In this document: positions 43,407 to 52,562 of the stretch, piece by piece | How the letters are laid out: each line of letters opens with the position of its first letter | How positions within the stretch are numbered: the stretch's first letter is position 1 | From: Caldilineaceae bacterium | Lineage (GTDB): Bacteria; Chloroflexota; Anaerolineae; Caldilineales; Caldilineaceae | Assembly (NCBI GenBank): GCA_026645575.1 | Contig: JAPKMW010000009.1 | Coordinates: 1 to 64,000, forward strand | Direction of reading: 5' to 3' | Length of the DNA stretch: 64,000 nucleotides | The notes under the pieces: generated by a model | The model's database searches: none | The model's input: only the letters and a program-made list of their open reading frames with translations | What the model was told of the DNA's origin: nothing | Translations under genes and position numbers: made by a program

Positions 43407-44414
43407 ATGACCGCCTTTCCCGCCGCCACAACCCGCGTCAATAAACGCCTGGAAACGGGGATTCGTCCCTTTGATATTGGCTGTGACTTGCGCCCGGTGG
43501 CTGAATTGATTGCTGACGCCTTTGCCCACGAGATCGACCCGCGTGGGAGTGCGGCGCTGCGCGAAATGCGGATTATGAGCCATATCGGCGCCTTGCTCAA
43601 ATTGCTCAACCGCAGCACCGGCGAATTCAATGACCTCTTTGGCGGCTTTGTCTGGGTGGAAGCGGGCAAGGTTGTCGGCAATGTCACTGTGCAAAAAGCG
43701 GATTCGACCGGCAACCGTTGGCAAATCGCCAATGTCGCCGTGGCGCCGGCCTATCGCGGGCGGGGAATCTCACGCCAGTTGATGGCGCGTGCGCTGGCGC
43801 ACATTGACGAAAATCATGGCGAATGGGCGGTCTTACAGGTCTATGCTCAGAACACTATCGCCCGCACTCTCTATAACCATCTCGACTTTGAGGAGGTGGG
43901 GGGAAGTGTTGATCTCACGCTGAAGCGGCTGCCCAAGGTGGCGCCGCCGCCGGAGCTACGCCACTTTCACTCCTTTTCCAGTGATCAATGGCAAGCGCTC
44001 TATGAATTGGTGAGCAACCAACAGAACGGCCAGATGCGCTGGTGGCGCCCGCCCCGCCGCACTGACTACCAGATCACCTTTGAACAGATGATCGGCGAGT
44101 GGTTCTGGCGGACGGTCGGGCGTAACCATATCTACCGGCGCTGTATTCAGACAACCCAGCGCTTTGACGCTGCCCTGGTCTTGACTGCGGCGCGTTGGCG
44201 GGGTTCCCATCAGTTACAACTTTGGGTGCAGCCAGCCTTGTACGGCCACCATGAAGAAACCTTGCTGCAATGGTCACTAGCAACGTTACAAGAGTACCCG
44301 CGTTGGCCGGTGACCTTAAATCTTAGCGTGAGCCATACCGCAGCGATCGAATGCGCCCAACGCTACGGCTTTCAGGAGCAGCAAACGCTCTTAACCATGC
44401 GGCGCAAAATTTAG
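43407..44414 (+). CDS. GNAT family N-acetyltransferase
   Basis: A 335-residue acetyltransferase. The first half (about 20-165) carries acetyl-CoA motif A, ANVAVAPAYRGRGISRQLM, followed by VYAQNTIARTLYNHLDFEEV, typical of GNAT motif B. The second half (about 175-335), with a SLATLQEYPRWPVTLNLSV segment and AAIECAQRYGFQEQQ, looks like a second, degenerate GNAT unit without the glycine-rich loop. Substrate unknown. It lies between grpE and a small membrane gene, separated from each by palindromic repeats. Confidence 0.85.
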   Translation: MTAFPAATTRVNKRLETGIRPFDIGCDLRPVAELIADAFAHEIDPRGSAALREMRIMSHIGALLKLLNRSTGEFNDLFGGFVWVEAGKVVGNVTVQKADSTGNRWQIANVAVAPAYRGRGISRQLMARALAHIDENHGEWAVLQVYAQNTIARTLYNHLDFEEVGGSVDLTLKRLPKVAPPPELRHFHSFSSDQWQALYELVSNQQNGQMRWWRPPRRTDYQITFEQMIGEWFWRTVGRNHIYRRCIQTTQRFDAALVLTAARWRGSHQLQLWVQPALYGHHEETLLQWSLATLQEYPRWPVTLNLSVSHTAAIECAQRYGFQEQQTLLTMRRKI

Positions 44415-44426
44415 AGTACCTATCAA

Positions 44427-44457
44427 GCTGCTAGCCGGTCACGGACCGGCTAGCAGC
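44427..44457. repeat. 14-bp inverted repeat with ACG loop (GTC-ACG-GAC family)
   Basis: GCTGCTAGCCGGTC (44427-44440), loop ACG, and its exact reverse complement at 44444-44457. The core GTC-ACG-GAC is identical to the 4741, 20956 and 42537 elements. Confidence 0.9.
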
Positions 44458-44490
44458 AGGCTTCGTAGTACAATTTAGAGACATTACCCT

Positions 44491-44844
44491 ATGACAAACT
44501 TACTCATTCGCTTAGTCATCAATGCCGTTGCTCTTTGGGTCGCCGGTTACTTTGTACCCGGCATTCTCCTCACCAATGACGTTGTCGGTCTACTGATTGT
44601 GGCCGCCATCTTCGGTGTCATCAACGCGCTGATCAAACCAATTGTTGACTTTTTTACCTGTCCTTTCTATGTTATTACCCTGGGCCTCTTTACCTTCATT
44701 GTCAATGCCTTGATGCTCCTTCTCACTAGCGCACTAAGTGGAGGCCGGCTGGTGGTTGACGGCTTTTGGCCGGCATTGTTGGGAGGCATTGTCATTGGCA
44801 TCGTCAGCATGTTACTCAGTCTCTTTCTTGGGGAAGGGGAGTAA
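44491..44844 (+). CDS. Phage-holin-superfamily-IV-like membrane protein
   Basis: A 117-residue protein with four closely spaced transmembrane helices (LVINAVALWVAGYFV, VVGLLIVAAIFGVINALIKP, YVITLGLFTFIVNALMLLL, ALLGGIVIGIVSMLLSLFL). This matches the mycobacterial 4-TMS holin-like family found widely in bacterial chromosomes. Despite the name, there are no phage genes nearby, and the role is unknown. Its TAA overlaps the ATG of sbcD (TAATG), so sbcD is translationally coupled to it. Confidence 0.85.
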   Translation: MTNLLIRLVINAVALWVAGYFVPGILLTNDVVGLLIVAAIFGVINALIKPIVDFFTCPFYVITLGLFTFIVNALMLLLTSALSGGRLVVDGFWPALLGGIVIGIVSMLLSLFLGEGE

Positions 44845-46145
44845 TGCAAGCCCGCTTTTTACATTTGGCCGATTGTCACCTGGGCAAGTGGCAGTATAAC
44901 CACCGGGAACGCTATAACGACTTTGGTCGCGCCTTTTTTCATATTATGGATGAGGCGATTCGCAATCAGGTCGATTTTGTGATTCTGGCCGGCGACCTTT
45001 TTGAGAAACGTTCGATTGACGCCTTGACCCTAAATCAAGCTATGCGTGGCCTGGAAAAGCTCAAGGCGCGCAATATTCCCTGCCTTGCCATTGAAGGCAA
45101 CCATGAACGGGTCTTCTACAGTGAGCAGGTGGGCTGGCTCAAGTTTCTGGCTTTGCACGATCTGATCATTCTGCTTGACGCCCCCTATGAGAATGGCCTT
45201 GCCCAGTTATCGCCCTACACCAACCGCAACGGCTCCTACTTCAATCCTCTGCCCGGTTTGCGGGTGCATGGCTTGCGTTATGTCGGCGCCGGCACGGCAA
45301 CGGCGATTGAAGGCTATGCCAAAGCGTTGGAACAACAGCCCAACGATAGCATCGAGTATACCATCTTCATGGCCCATGCCGGCGTGGAAGGGGTCTTGCC
45401 GGATCAGGGTGGGTTGAGTCATCGGCAGTGGTCGGTCTTACGCCCCTATGTGGACTATCTGGCGCTCGGTCATATCCACAAACCCTACTCGTTTGACCAT
45501 TGGATCTACAACCCCGGCAGCCCGGAAAGCTGTAGCGTCACCGAGGCGGTTTGGGAAGAGCGGGGCTATTTTCTGGTCAACATCGATACGGCCTGCCCTG
45601 AAGAGGCCAATCTGAAGCACAGCGCCACCTTACACGCCAATCCGCGCCGCACCTTTCATCGCTTTACGATGAAGACTGACCTGCTCCAATCACCGGCTGA
45701 ACTTTATGAGCACTGTCGAGAATTTTTGCAACGCAAGGCGCGCGATCTCGGTGTGCGTCAGGTTGCGTCAGGCCAACGCCCAGTGGTCGAATTGCAATTG
45801 AGCGGCGTCTTGCCCTTTGAACGGAGAGCGCTTGACCTCGAAGCACTAGAAAAACTGGTGGAAGAAGCATTTAGTCCCTTGGTTGGCCTGGTCAAAAACT
45901 TTACCCGCTCCCCCGAACTGGCCGTCGAGAGCAGCGAACTCCTCAGCCGTGTCGAATTAGAGCGCAAAGTGTTGATCGACTTGCTCGAACGGGATGTGCG
46001 CTACCGCCCTCAAAGCGAGCAATGGGCCGGGCTGACCTTGACCCTGAAACAACTAGCGCTCAACGGCGCCGATCCCAACGCCATTCTGACCGAACTGGAT
46101 CATCAGCTTCGGGCTATCAATCAACCGCAGTCCGCAGTCGTATAG
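44844..46145 (+). CDS. sbcD: DNA double-strand break nuclease SbcD (Mre11-like)
   Basis: A 433-residue metallophosphoesterase, the nuclease subunit of the SbcCD complex that opens DNA hairpins and protein-blocked ends. Metal motifs: LADCHLGK (D, H), LAGDLFEKR, EGNHERVF, MAHAG and LALGHIHKP. The C-terminal 130 residues form the helical region that contacts the SbcC coiled coil. The ATG at 44844 overlaps the upstream stop. The last codons (PQSAVV and stop) are encoded by the AGTCC-word repeat, so that repeat has set the C-terminus. Given the number of palindromes here, a hairpin nuclease is a notable neighbour. Confidence 0.92.
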   Translation: MQARFLHLADCHLGKWQYNHRERYNDFGRAFFHIMDEAIRNQVDFVILAGDLFEKRSIDALTLNQAMRGLEKLKARNIPCLAIEGNHERVFYSEQVGWLKFLALHDLIILLDAPYENGLAQLSPYTNRNGSYFNPLPGLRVHGLRYVGAGTATAIEGYAKALEQQPNDSIEYTIFMAHAGVEGVLPDQGGLSHRQWSVLRPYVDYLALGHIHKPYSFDHWIYNPGSPESCSVTEAVWEERGYFLVNIDTACPEEANLKHSATLHANPRRTFHRFTMKTDLLQSPAELYEHCREFLQRKARDLGVRQVASGQRPVVELQLSGVLPFERRALDLEALEKLVEEAFSPLVGLVKNFTRSPELAVESSELLSRVELERKVLIDLLERDVRYRPQSEQWAGLTLTLKQLALNGADPNAILTELDHQLRAINQPQSAVV

Positions 46146-46205
46146 TCCTTAGTCCAGAGTCAATCAAAAACTACGCGACTACGGACTACGGACTCAGGAC
46201 TACCC
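46131..46205. repeat. AGTCC-word inverted repeat overlapping the sbcD end
   Basis: GCAGTCCGCAGTCGTATAGT words at 46131-46160 and CGACTACGGACTACGGACTC words at 46174-46204 form a degenerate stem between sbcD and sbcC. The sbcD stop TAG lies inside the left arm. Confidence 0.8.
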
Positions 46206-46225
46206 GGCTTTCAGAGAAGACCCGC

Positions 46226-48943
46226 ATGCGCATTGTTTCGCTTGAGCTAGAAAACACCAAAAGTTATCATAAGAGCCGGATCGGCTTTACCGATGGCGTC
46301 AATGCCATTGTCGGCCATAACGGCGCCGGCAAAAGCACCATTTTGGAAGCCATCGGCTTTGCTCTCTTCGATTCCCTCAATGGTTACAAACATAGTGATT
46401 TTGTGCGCGAGGGCGCCAAAAGCGCCACCGTGATCGTGACCTTTATCAGCAACCTGGATGAACGGCACTATCAGGTTACTCGTCGCTGTGGTTCCAGCAA
46501 TCAATATACGGTCTATGACCCGGATCTGGGTGTCAAGCTCTGTGACGGCAAGGCCGATGTCAGCGACTTTTTGCGCCGCCACATGGGGGTCGATCCCATG
46601 GCTGATCTCAGCCGGCTCTTTAGCGATGCCGTCGGCGTGCCCCAAGGCACCTTTACTGCCGCCTTTTTGCAGACGCCGGCACAACGCAAAGCGATCTTCG
46701 ATCCCCTGTTGCAAGTAGAAGAATATAAGCAGGCGTTTGACAAGTTGCTCCTGCCCCTAAACACACTCAAGGATCGCCGGAAAGATTTGGCCGTTGAGAT
46801 GGCCCGGCTAGAGGCGCGCCTGGAAGCGCTGCCGGGGTTGGAAAGCGCCATTGCCCAACGCACTCAGGATCTGGCCGCTGCCGAAACCCAAAGCGCCCAA
46901 GTCGCCATTGAGTTGCAAAGCATCACCAAAGAACGGACGGCGCTCGATGCCATTCAGCAAGAGGTGACAAAACTACAACAACAACAGCAACAGGCCACTC
47001 AACAATTGGCTGTGTTGACCGAACAGGTGAAGAGCGCTGAAACTGCCTATGCCGAGGCGACGGGAGCGCAAACAATTGTCCAGAACAACCGAGCGGGCCA
47101 CGCGCTCTATCTGGAAATGCAGGCTACCCAGCTGAAATTGGAAACGGAACAACGGGCGCGCCAGCAACAAGAACGGCAAGTTGCCGCCTTGGAAAAACAG
47201 GTGAGCGCCAAGGAAACTGAACAGCAAACCTTGACACGTGAACTGGTCGCCGTTGCCACTGCCGAGGATCTGGTGCAAACGTTGGCGCCGGCGGTGGCTG
47301 AACAGATCGAACTTGAGACGGCACTGACTGCCGCTCAACAACAAAGCGCTCGATTGGCCGATGCGCGTGCGTTGTTGGCGCGTCAACAGGCCGACTACCA
47401 ACGGCTGCAGGAGCGCCTTGCTGCTGTGAAGATGCAGTTAGCAGAAGCGGGCCAGATCGAAACGACACGCACACAACTAGAAAGTACAATTGAAAAGCTG
47501 CGTAACGTCATTGACGGCAACAAAGAGGCCCTGGCCCGTTACAAGGTGGAAGCGGACGCGGTCAAAGAGCAAAGCACCCTACTGCAACAGGTGGCGGTGG
47601 CCCAATGTCCTGTCTGTGAACAGCCGCTCACGGAAGCGCATCGCCAGCAACTCTTGCAACGCAATGAAGAACGCTTGATCGGCTTACGCGCTCAATACAA
47701 AGCACAACAACAGCAGATCAAGCTGGATGAACAACAACTGCAAACCCATCAAACCGAGGCCAAGACGATTCAACAGCGCCTGCTGAGTTTGCCCCGTCCC
47801 GAAGAGCAAAGCCGTCTGCAACAAGAGGTAAGGACGGCGCAGGATGCTTTGGTGAACAGTCAACAACAGGTGGAAACATTGGCAACCGCCCCCGCCCAAG
47901 TCGAGAGCCTGAAAGCCCGGTTGGCTACGTTGGGTGATCCACGTCAACGCAGCGCCATTGCCACGGCCACTGCCCAACGCCGGCCGACCTTGATGCAACA
48001 GCAAAGTCAGGTGATGACAGCGCTCGAACAACTGCGTGGACAACTGACTACTACCCAACAAGCGTTGAGCGCTTTTCAACATCTGGACGTCGAACTAGCG
48101 CGCGTCGGCAGCGCCTTAAAAGAAAACCTTGCTGCCTATCAGGCTGTTCTCAGTCACCAACGGATTGCCGATACCTTACCCCAACGTATGGCAGACGTTA
48201 GCCGTTTACAAGAACTACAGGCGAGCGCTACCCAAACCTTGCACCGGCAGACAGAAGCTGTCGCCACCATGCGCACCCAATTTGACCAGGAGCGCTACAC
48301 AACGTTGGTTGGCGCCGAGCAGATGCTACGCAAGCAACAAGGCGGCTTACAGACGCAGATCACCATGTTGCAAAACGACCAACGCCGCGCCCGTGCGGAA
48401 TTGGTAGAACTGCAAGGCCAAGCTGTCAATCTGAACACCGTGCGCCAACAGGCCGCCCAAACTGATGAGCAAGCCTCTACGCTAGAGACATTGCGCGGTC
48501 TATTGCGACAAGCGGGACCTTACATCACCAAAGCGTTGATCAAACAGATCAGTGATGGCGCCGCCCAAATTTTTAGCGATCTCATGCAAGATTACACCCG
48601 CCATCTGCGCTGGGGCGAAGATTATGGCATCACTTTAGAGGTAGATGGACGGGAACGGCAATTTGCTCAGCTTTCCGGCGGCGAGCAAATGAGCGCTGCC
48701 TTGGCGGTCCGTTTGGCGCTTTTACGAGAAATGAGTAATATTGATGTCGCCTTCTTTGACGAGCCGACGACTAATCTCGATGAGACGCGGCGCGATTCAT
48801 TGGCACGGCAGATTTTAGATGTTAGAGGCTTTCGTCAGCTTTTTGTCATTAGCCATGACGATACCTTTGAGCAGGTGACCCAAAATCTTATTCGGGTTGC
48901 CCGTGTCGATGGGGCAAGTGCGATCGTACAGCCATCGGATTAG
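46226..48943 (+). CDS. sbcC: SMC-like ATPase SbcC (Rad50-like)
   Basis: A 905-residue partner of SbcD. Walker A is GHNGAGKST near residue 30, and the Q-loop region is VGVPQGTFTAAFLQTPAQRK. Two long Gln/Ala-rich coiled coils (about 190-455 and 480-750) flank a zinc hook CPVCEQPL near residue 461. The C-terminal lobe has the signature LSGGEQMSAALAVRL and Walker B VAFFDEPTTNLD, then the switch His of VISHDD. The ATG at 46226 is the natural start; the frame to its left is only the repeat and sbcD sequence. Confidence 0.95.
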   Translation: MRIVSLELENTKSYHKSRIGFTDGVNAIVGHNGAGKSTILEAIGFALFDSLNGYKHSDFVREGAKSATVIVTFISNLDERHYQVTRRCGSSNQYTVYDPDLGVKLCDGKADVSDFLRRHMGVDPMADLSRLFSDAVGVPQGTFTAAFLQTPAQRKAIFDPLLQVEEYKQAFDKLLLPLNTLKDRRKDLAVEMARLEARLEALPGLESAIAQRTQDLAAAETQSAQVAIELQSITKERTALDAIQQEVTKLQQQQQQATQQLAVLTEQVKSAETAYAEATGAQTIVQNNRAGHALYLEMQATQLKLETEQRARQQQERQVAALEKQVSAKETEQQTLTRELVAVATAEDLVQTLAPAVAEQIELETALTAAQQQSARLADARALLARQQADYQRLQERLAAVKMQLAEAGQIETTRTQLESTIEKLRNVIDGNKEALARYKVEADAVKEQSTLLQQVAVAQCPVCEQPLTEAHRQQLLQRNEERLIGLRAQYKAQQQQIKLDEQQLQTHQTEAKTIQQRLLSLPRPEEQSRLQQEVRTAQDALVNSQQQVETLATAPAQVESLKARLATLGDPRQRSAIATATAQRRPTLMQQQSQVMTALEQLRGQLTTTQQALSAFQHLDVELARVGSALKENLAAYQAVLSHQRIADTLPQRMADVSRLQELQASATQTLHRQTEAVATMRTQFDQERYTTLVGAEQMLRKQQGGLQTQITMLQNDQRRARAELVELQGQAVNLNTVRQQAAQTDEQASTLETLRGLLRQAGPYITKALIKQISDGAAQIFSDLMQDYTRHLRWGEDYGITLEVDGRERQFAQLSGGEQMSAALAVRLALLREMSNIDVAFFDEPTTNLDETRRDSLARQILDVRGFRQLFVISHDDTFEQVTQNLIRVARVDGASAIVQPSD

Positions 48944-49048
48944 CAGTTATAAGCGTTATTTGAAATCATCAATCTTGCATGAACGTTGTTCTTATGTAAT
49001 GATGATGGTTACTTGAACATTTTGTAATTTTGTGAAGTTTAAGGTATC

Positions 49049-50728
49049 ATGACAACGGATAGGAAGCAGCCAGTGGAGCCGCAACGACTTTTATACGTAG
49101 AAGATAACCATACCGCGGCGCGTCTCTTTCAGATTAAGTTACAACAAGAAGGCTATGTTGTCGATTTAGCAAAGAGCGGCTCTGAGGGACTGGCGATGTT
49201 GGAGCGCAATGAATATGACCTGATTGCGCTAGACCAAAATATTCCTGACCGCAGCGGCTTGGAGATTCTACAGACCTTGACGGCGCGCCGTTCAACGCCA
49301 CCAATTATTATGATCACGGCGCAAAACGACACAAAGACGGCGGTAGAGGCCATGAAGCTTGGGGCAAGCGACTATGTGGTCAAGGGACTACATAACGAAT
49401 ATTTACAATTATTGCCCGCAGTTGTTCGACAAACGTTGGATAAGCGTAAGTTGGAACACGAACGCGATAAAACCTTAGAAGAGTTACAGCAAAATAATCG
49501 CCGGTTGCTCCTTTTAAATCGCGTGGCGCAATTGCTTACTTCCACACTTGATTTAGAGCAAGTGATCCAACAACTGGTACGCACTATCAGCGAATTGCTT
49601 GACACCGAGGGCAGTTCGGTTTGGCTTTGGGACGAAACGCACGGCAACTCGTTGATTTGTGTTGGCATCTACTCGCACGGCCAAAATATTACGCCCGACA
49701 GCATTTTGCGCTTAAAGCCGGGACAGGGCATCGCCGGCTGGGTGGCCCAACATGGGAAAAGTGTTCACACTGGCAATGTCAAGACTGATTCGCGCTTTAC
49801 CCGCGATGTCGACGATAGCACCGGCTTTGAAACCCATTCCCTATTGGCCGTGCCACTCCAATCACAGAATAAGACCATTGGCGTCTTAGAGTTGGTTAAC
49901 AAACGTTACGGCCCGTTTGACGAAAGCGACAGTGTGATTGCCGAGACGTTGGCGGCCTCAGCAGCGATTGCCATTGAAAACGCCCGTCTGATGAAGGACA
50001 TCCGTCAACATCGCGATGAACTACAAGCGCGTAACGAAGAGCTGGACGCCTTTGCCCACACTGTCGCCCATGATCTTAAAAATCCGCTCACGTTAGTCGT
50101 TGGCTTTGCCGATATGCTGCGTGACCTCTTCCCTTCCATGCCGCAGTCCGAGGTGGAACAATACCTTGGCATCATCATTGAGCATGGCAAAAAGATGGGC
50201 CACATTATTGAGGCGTTGCTGCTATTGGCCGTTGTGCGCGGCACCAAAGAGGTGGAGATCGACGAGATCGACATGGGCTTTATCGTTTCTGAAACGCTCC
50301 GGCGCATTGAATTCATGGTGAAAGAGTACAACGCCGAGGTAATTGTACCCACCAGTTGGCCAACGGTCTATGGCTATGGGCAATGGCTGGAAGAGGTTTG
50401 GTATAACTACTTGACGAACGGCCTGAAGTATGGCGGTCGCCCACCCCGCCTGGAACTGGGTTGTGACATGATCAGCGGGAAGATGGTGCGCTTCTGGGTA
50501 AAGGACAACGGCGCCGGCTTTAGCATCGATCAACCGGAGAAGCTCTTTACGCCACTCTCCAAACTGACGCCCAGCGATTATCAAACCGGCCACGGTTTGG
50601 GCCTATCGATTGTACGCCGTATTGTCGAACGCCTGGGGGGCAAAGTTGGCGTCGAGAGCAAACTGGGGGAAGGCAGCAAATTCTACTTCACTCTACCGAC
50701 CGAGTCAGGAGCAGCCAATACGGCATAA
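49049..50728 (+). CDS. Response-regulator/GAF/histidine kinase hybrid
   Basis: A 559-residue cytosolic signalling protein. The receiver domain (about 8-125) has acidic VEDN, phospho-Asp in LIALDQNIPD and the Lys of YVVKGL. The GAF domain (about 155-310) includes LKPGQGIAGWVA and FETHSLLAVPLQS. The HisKA H-box is FAHTVAHDLKNPLTLVVGFA. HATPase motifs are NYLTNGLKYGG, KDNGAGFS and GHGLGLSIVRRIVERLGGKV. There is no transmembrane segment. The receiver-first order suggests it acts inside a phosphorelay. The start is ATG 49049. Its 3' end overlaps the convergent glycosyltransferase gene by 41 bases. Confidence 0.92.
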   Translation: MTTDRKQPVEPQRLLYVEDNHTAARLFQIKLQQEGYVVDLAKSGSEGLAMLERNEYDLIALDQNIPDRSGLEILQTLTARRSTPPIIMITAQNDTKTAVEAMKLGASDYVVKGLHNEYLQLLPAVVRQTLDKRKLEHERDKTLEELQQNNRRLLLLNRVAQLLTSTLDLEQVIQQLVRTISELLDTEGSSVWLWDETHGNSLICVGIYSHGQNITPDSILRLKPGQGIAGWVAQHGKSVHTGNVKTDSRFTRDVDDSTGFETHSLLAVPLQSQNKTIGVLELVNKRYGPFDESDSVIAETLAASAAIAIENARLMKDIRQHRDELQARNEELDAFAHTVAHDLKNPLTLVVGFADMLRDLFPSMPQSEVEQYLGIIIEHGKKMGHIIEALLLLAVVRGTKEVEIDEIDMGFIVSETLRRIEFMVKEYNAEVIVPTSWPTVYGYGQWLEEVWYNYLTNGLKYGGRPPRLELGCDMISGKMVRFWVKDNGAGFSIDQPEKLFTPLSKLTPSDYQTGHGLGLSIVRRIVERLGGKVGVESKLGEGSKFYFTLPTESGAANTA

Positions 50729-51437
50729 AGCCATAGTACCAGGCCAGCCAAAGCGCCAGGCGCAATCCCGGCCAGCCATCACGCCAGCCGGCCAGGGTGA
50801 TTAAGCGACGGCGAAATTCGCGTAGTGGTTGCAAAACAAAATTATGGGGACGAGGCCGAATGCCCCGCTTTTGCAGAATCTGCGCCTCATAAGCGGCATA
50901 AAAGCGCTGTTTACGGTGAAATTGCGACCATGACTCGTAATTGATATGAATCAACGGCGCTTGCAACCACCCTTCCGCCCCGCCGACATCCACCAATTCA
51001 TGAACCGCCCGTCCAACATCATAGCGCGCCGCTGCCCGCCGTAGCAGCCGCAACTGATAATCGGGAAAATAACCACCTCCCTGCATCTCATGGCCGACAA
51101 TAAAATTGCGCCGCGGCACCCAATACCCGTTCTGCTCATCCTGGGCAATCACTCGCTGCACTTCTTGCCCTAATTCTGGCGTCACCCGTTCATCAGCGTC
51201 TATAAACAGCACCCACTCTGCCGCCACCGTATCCAACACTGCCTGCCGTTGCGCCGCAAAATTATCCCACGGCCGCTGCACCACCAACGCCCCTGCTTGG
51301 CGCGCTAATGCCGGCGTCGCATCCTCACTCACCGCGTCCCAAACCAGCACTTGTTCCACCCACGGCGCCACCGCAGCGATACACGCTGAAATATGGCGCG
51401 CTTCATTCTTTGTCAAAATTACCGCAACCAGCCGCAT
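50688..51437 (-). CDS. Family 2 glycosyltransferase (lipopolysaccharide KdtX-like)
   Basis: A 249-residue GT-A fold enzyme: LVAVILTKNEARHISACI at the start, the nucleotide-sugar DxD-type motif LFIDADERV near residue 92, and GGGYFPDYQLRLLRR with AVHELVDV as in WaaE/KdtX-type proteins. The C-terminus has a hydrophobic stretch (LRLALWLAWYYGFMPYWLLL) that may attach to the membrane. The ATG at 51437 with AAGG upstream is preferred over a longer frame reaching into the palindrome at 51470. It is last in the leftward polysaccharide cluster, separated from the next gene by that palindrome. Confidence 0.85.
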   Translation of the reverse strand: MRLVAVILTKNEARHISACIAAVAPWVEQVLVWDAVSEDATPALARQAGALVVQRPWDNFAAQRQAVLDTVAAEWVLFIDADERVTPELGQEVQRVIAQDEQNGYWVPRRNFIVGHEMQGGGYFPDYQLRLLRRAAARYDVGRAVHELVDVGGAEGWLQAPLIHINYESWSQFHRKQRFYAAYEAQILQKRGIRPRPHNFVLQPLREFRRRLITLAGWRDGWPGLRLALWLAWYYGFMPYWLLLTRSVE

Positions 51438-51469
51438 TAACCTTGACTGCTTTCCGTCTTTGGAGATGT

Positions 51470-51530
51470 ACCGTAGTAAAGACTTTAGTCTTTCTCCCAC
51501 CGGTACAAAGACTAAAGTCTTTACTACGGT
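51470..51530. repeat. 24-bp perfect inverted repeat (TAGTAAAGACTTTAGTC family)
   Basis: The arms 51470-51493 and 51507-51530 are exact reverse complements, loop 13 bases. The core TAGTAAAGACTTTAGTC recurs at 60890 and half of it at 35811. It lies between two co-directional glycosyltransferase genes. Confidence 0.9.
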
Positions 51531-51539
51531 AATTACTAA

Positions 51540-52553
51540 TTACAACCGCTTCAACAGCGCATAGGCCGCCAACTCTTCCGCCAACTGTTCTCCAGTAATC
51601 TCGCCACGAGCAAAGCGTTGGTGGGCCTGACTCGTCCGTCGCCACAACCCTACCCGCACCAACCGGCGCACCCACTCGACATATTGGGGTGAATAGAGCC
51701 GTTCATGCTTCGTATAGAAACGAAAGCGACTCCGCCACAGTTGAATATAAGCTGGCCAGCGCACCTGCTTGCTGCTCTGCGCCTCGTGGTGGGTTACATG
51801 GGCTGTTGGCACAGCAAAAACGCCCCAGCCCGCCTCTTCCATGCGCAGACACCAATCCATCTCCTCGCAATACATAAAGAAGGCGTCATCCAACCCGCCC
51901 ACTTGGAGGATCACCTCGCGCCGCACCATCAACGCCGCACCCAGCACAAAATCGACGGGAAAGGGATCTTTCCCCTCCCAAAGGAAAGCCGGATAACGTC
52001 CGTTGAGCAGACTGTTATGTAGCCGGTGCGCCCCCGGCACGCCCGTCAACGGGAAGAAATCGAGCGCAACCTGAAAAAAGGTCGGCAGCGCAAAGGCCCC
52101 ATGTTGAAAAGCCCCGTTCCCATACGTTAGATGAGCGCCACACGCACCGGCGCTGGGGTAATTCGCCAGAAAATTCGCCATCTGCCAGAGCGCATCGCCC
52201 ACCACTTCGGCATCGGCATTGAGCAGCAGCACAAAGTCGGGCAGATTCATCAGAAAGCGCGCCGGTGTCAGATCGCGCAGATTGGGCCGCGCGGCCGTAT
52301 CAAAGCCCAGCCGCGCCATGCCCAGGTTGTTGCCCCCCGTATAGCCCAAATTCTTCTCTGACGCCACCAGATAGACCTGGGGAAACTCTGCCGCCACCAT
52401 CGCTGCACTGCCATCATGGCTGGCATTATCAACCACCACCACATCGACGGCCAGCCGATTGGCCGTCAACGCGGCCGATGCCAGCACACTGCTGATCGCC
52501 TGGCGCAAGAGCGCTTGGGTGTTGTAACTTAGGATGATCACGGCTAGTCTCAT
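51540..52553 (-). CDS. Family 2 glycosyltransferase (rhamnosyltransferase WbbL-like)
   Basis: A 337-residue GT2 enzyme. LAVIILSYNTQALLRQAI opens the nucleotide-binding domain, VVVVDNASHDGSAAMV and EKNLGYTGGNNLGMARLGF are typical of WbbL-type enzymes, and LLLNADAEV is the DxD-type metal site. FPVDFVLGAALMVRREVIL and YCEEMDWCLRMEEAGW complete the acceptor region. The donor is probably dTDP-rhamnose or a similar sugar. It starts 9 bases after the stop of the lipoprotein gene, so the two are probably co-transcribed. Confidence 0.9.
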   Translation of the reverse strand: MRLAVIILSYNTQALLRQAISSVLASAALTANRLAVDVVVVDNASHDGSAAMVAAEFPQVYLVASEKNLGYTGGNNLGMARLGFDTAARPNLRDLTPARFLMNLPDFVLLLNADAEVVGDALWQMANFLANYPSAGACGAHLTYGNGAFQHGAFALPTFFQVALDFFPLTGVPGAHRLHNSLLNGRYPAFLWEGKDPFPVDFVLGAALMVRREVILQVGGLDDAFFMYCEEMDWCLRMEEAGWGVFAVPTAHVTHHEAQSSKQVRWPAYIQLWRSRFRFYTKHERLYSPQYVEWVRRLVRVGLWRRTSQAHQRFARGEITGEQLAEELAAYALLKRL

Positions 52554-52562
52554 GGGACAACC

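Noticed and set aside
44491..44844. Prophage evidence from the holin-like gene
   Set aside because: This four-helix family is common on chromosomes, and no other phage gene is nearby.
46022..46225. N-terminal extension of SbcC
   Set aside because: It is the out-of-frame end of sbcD plus the AGTCC repeat; SbcC family proteins begin at MRIVSLELEN.
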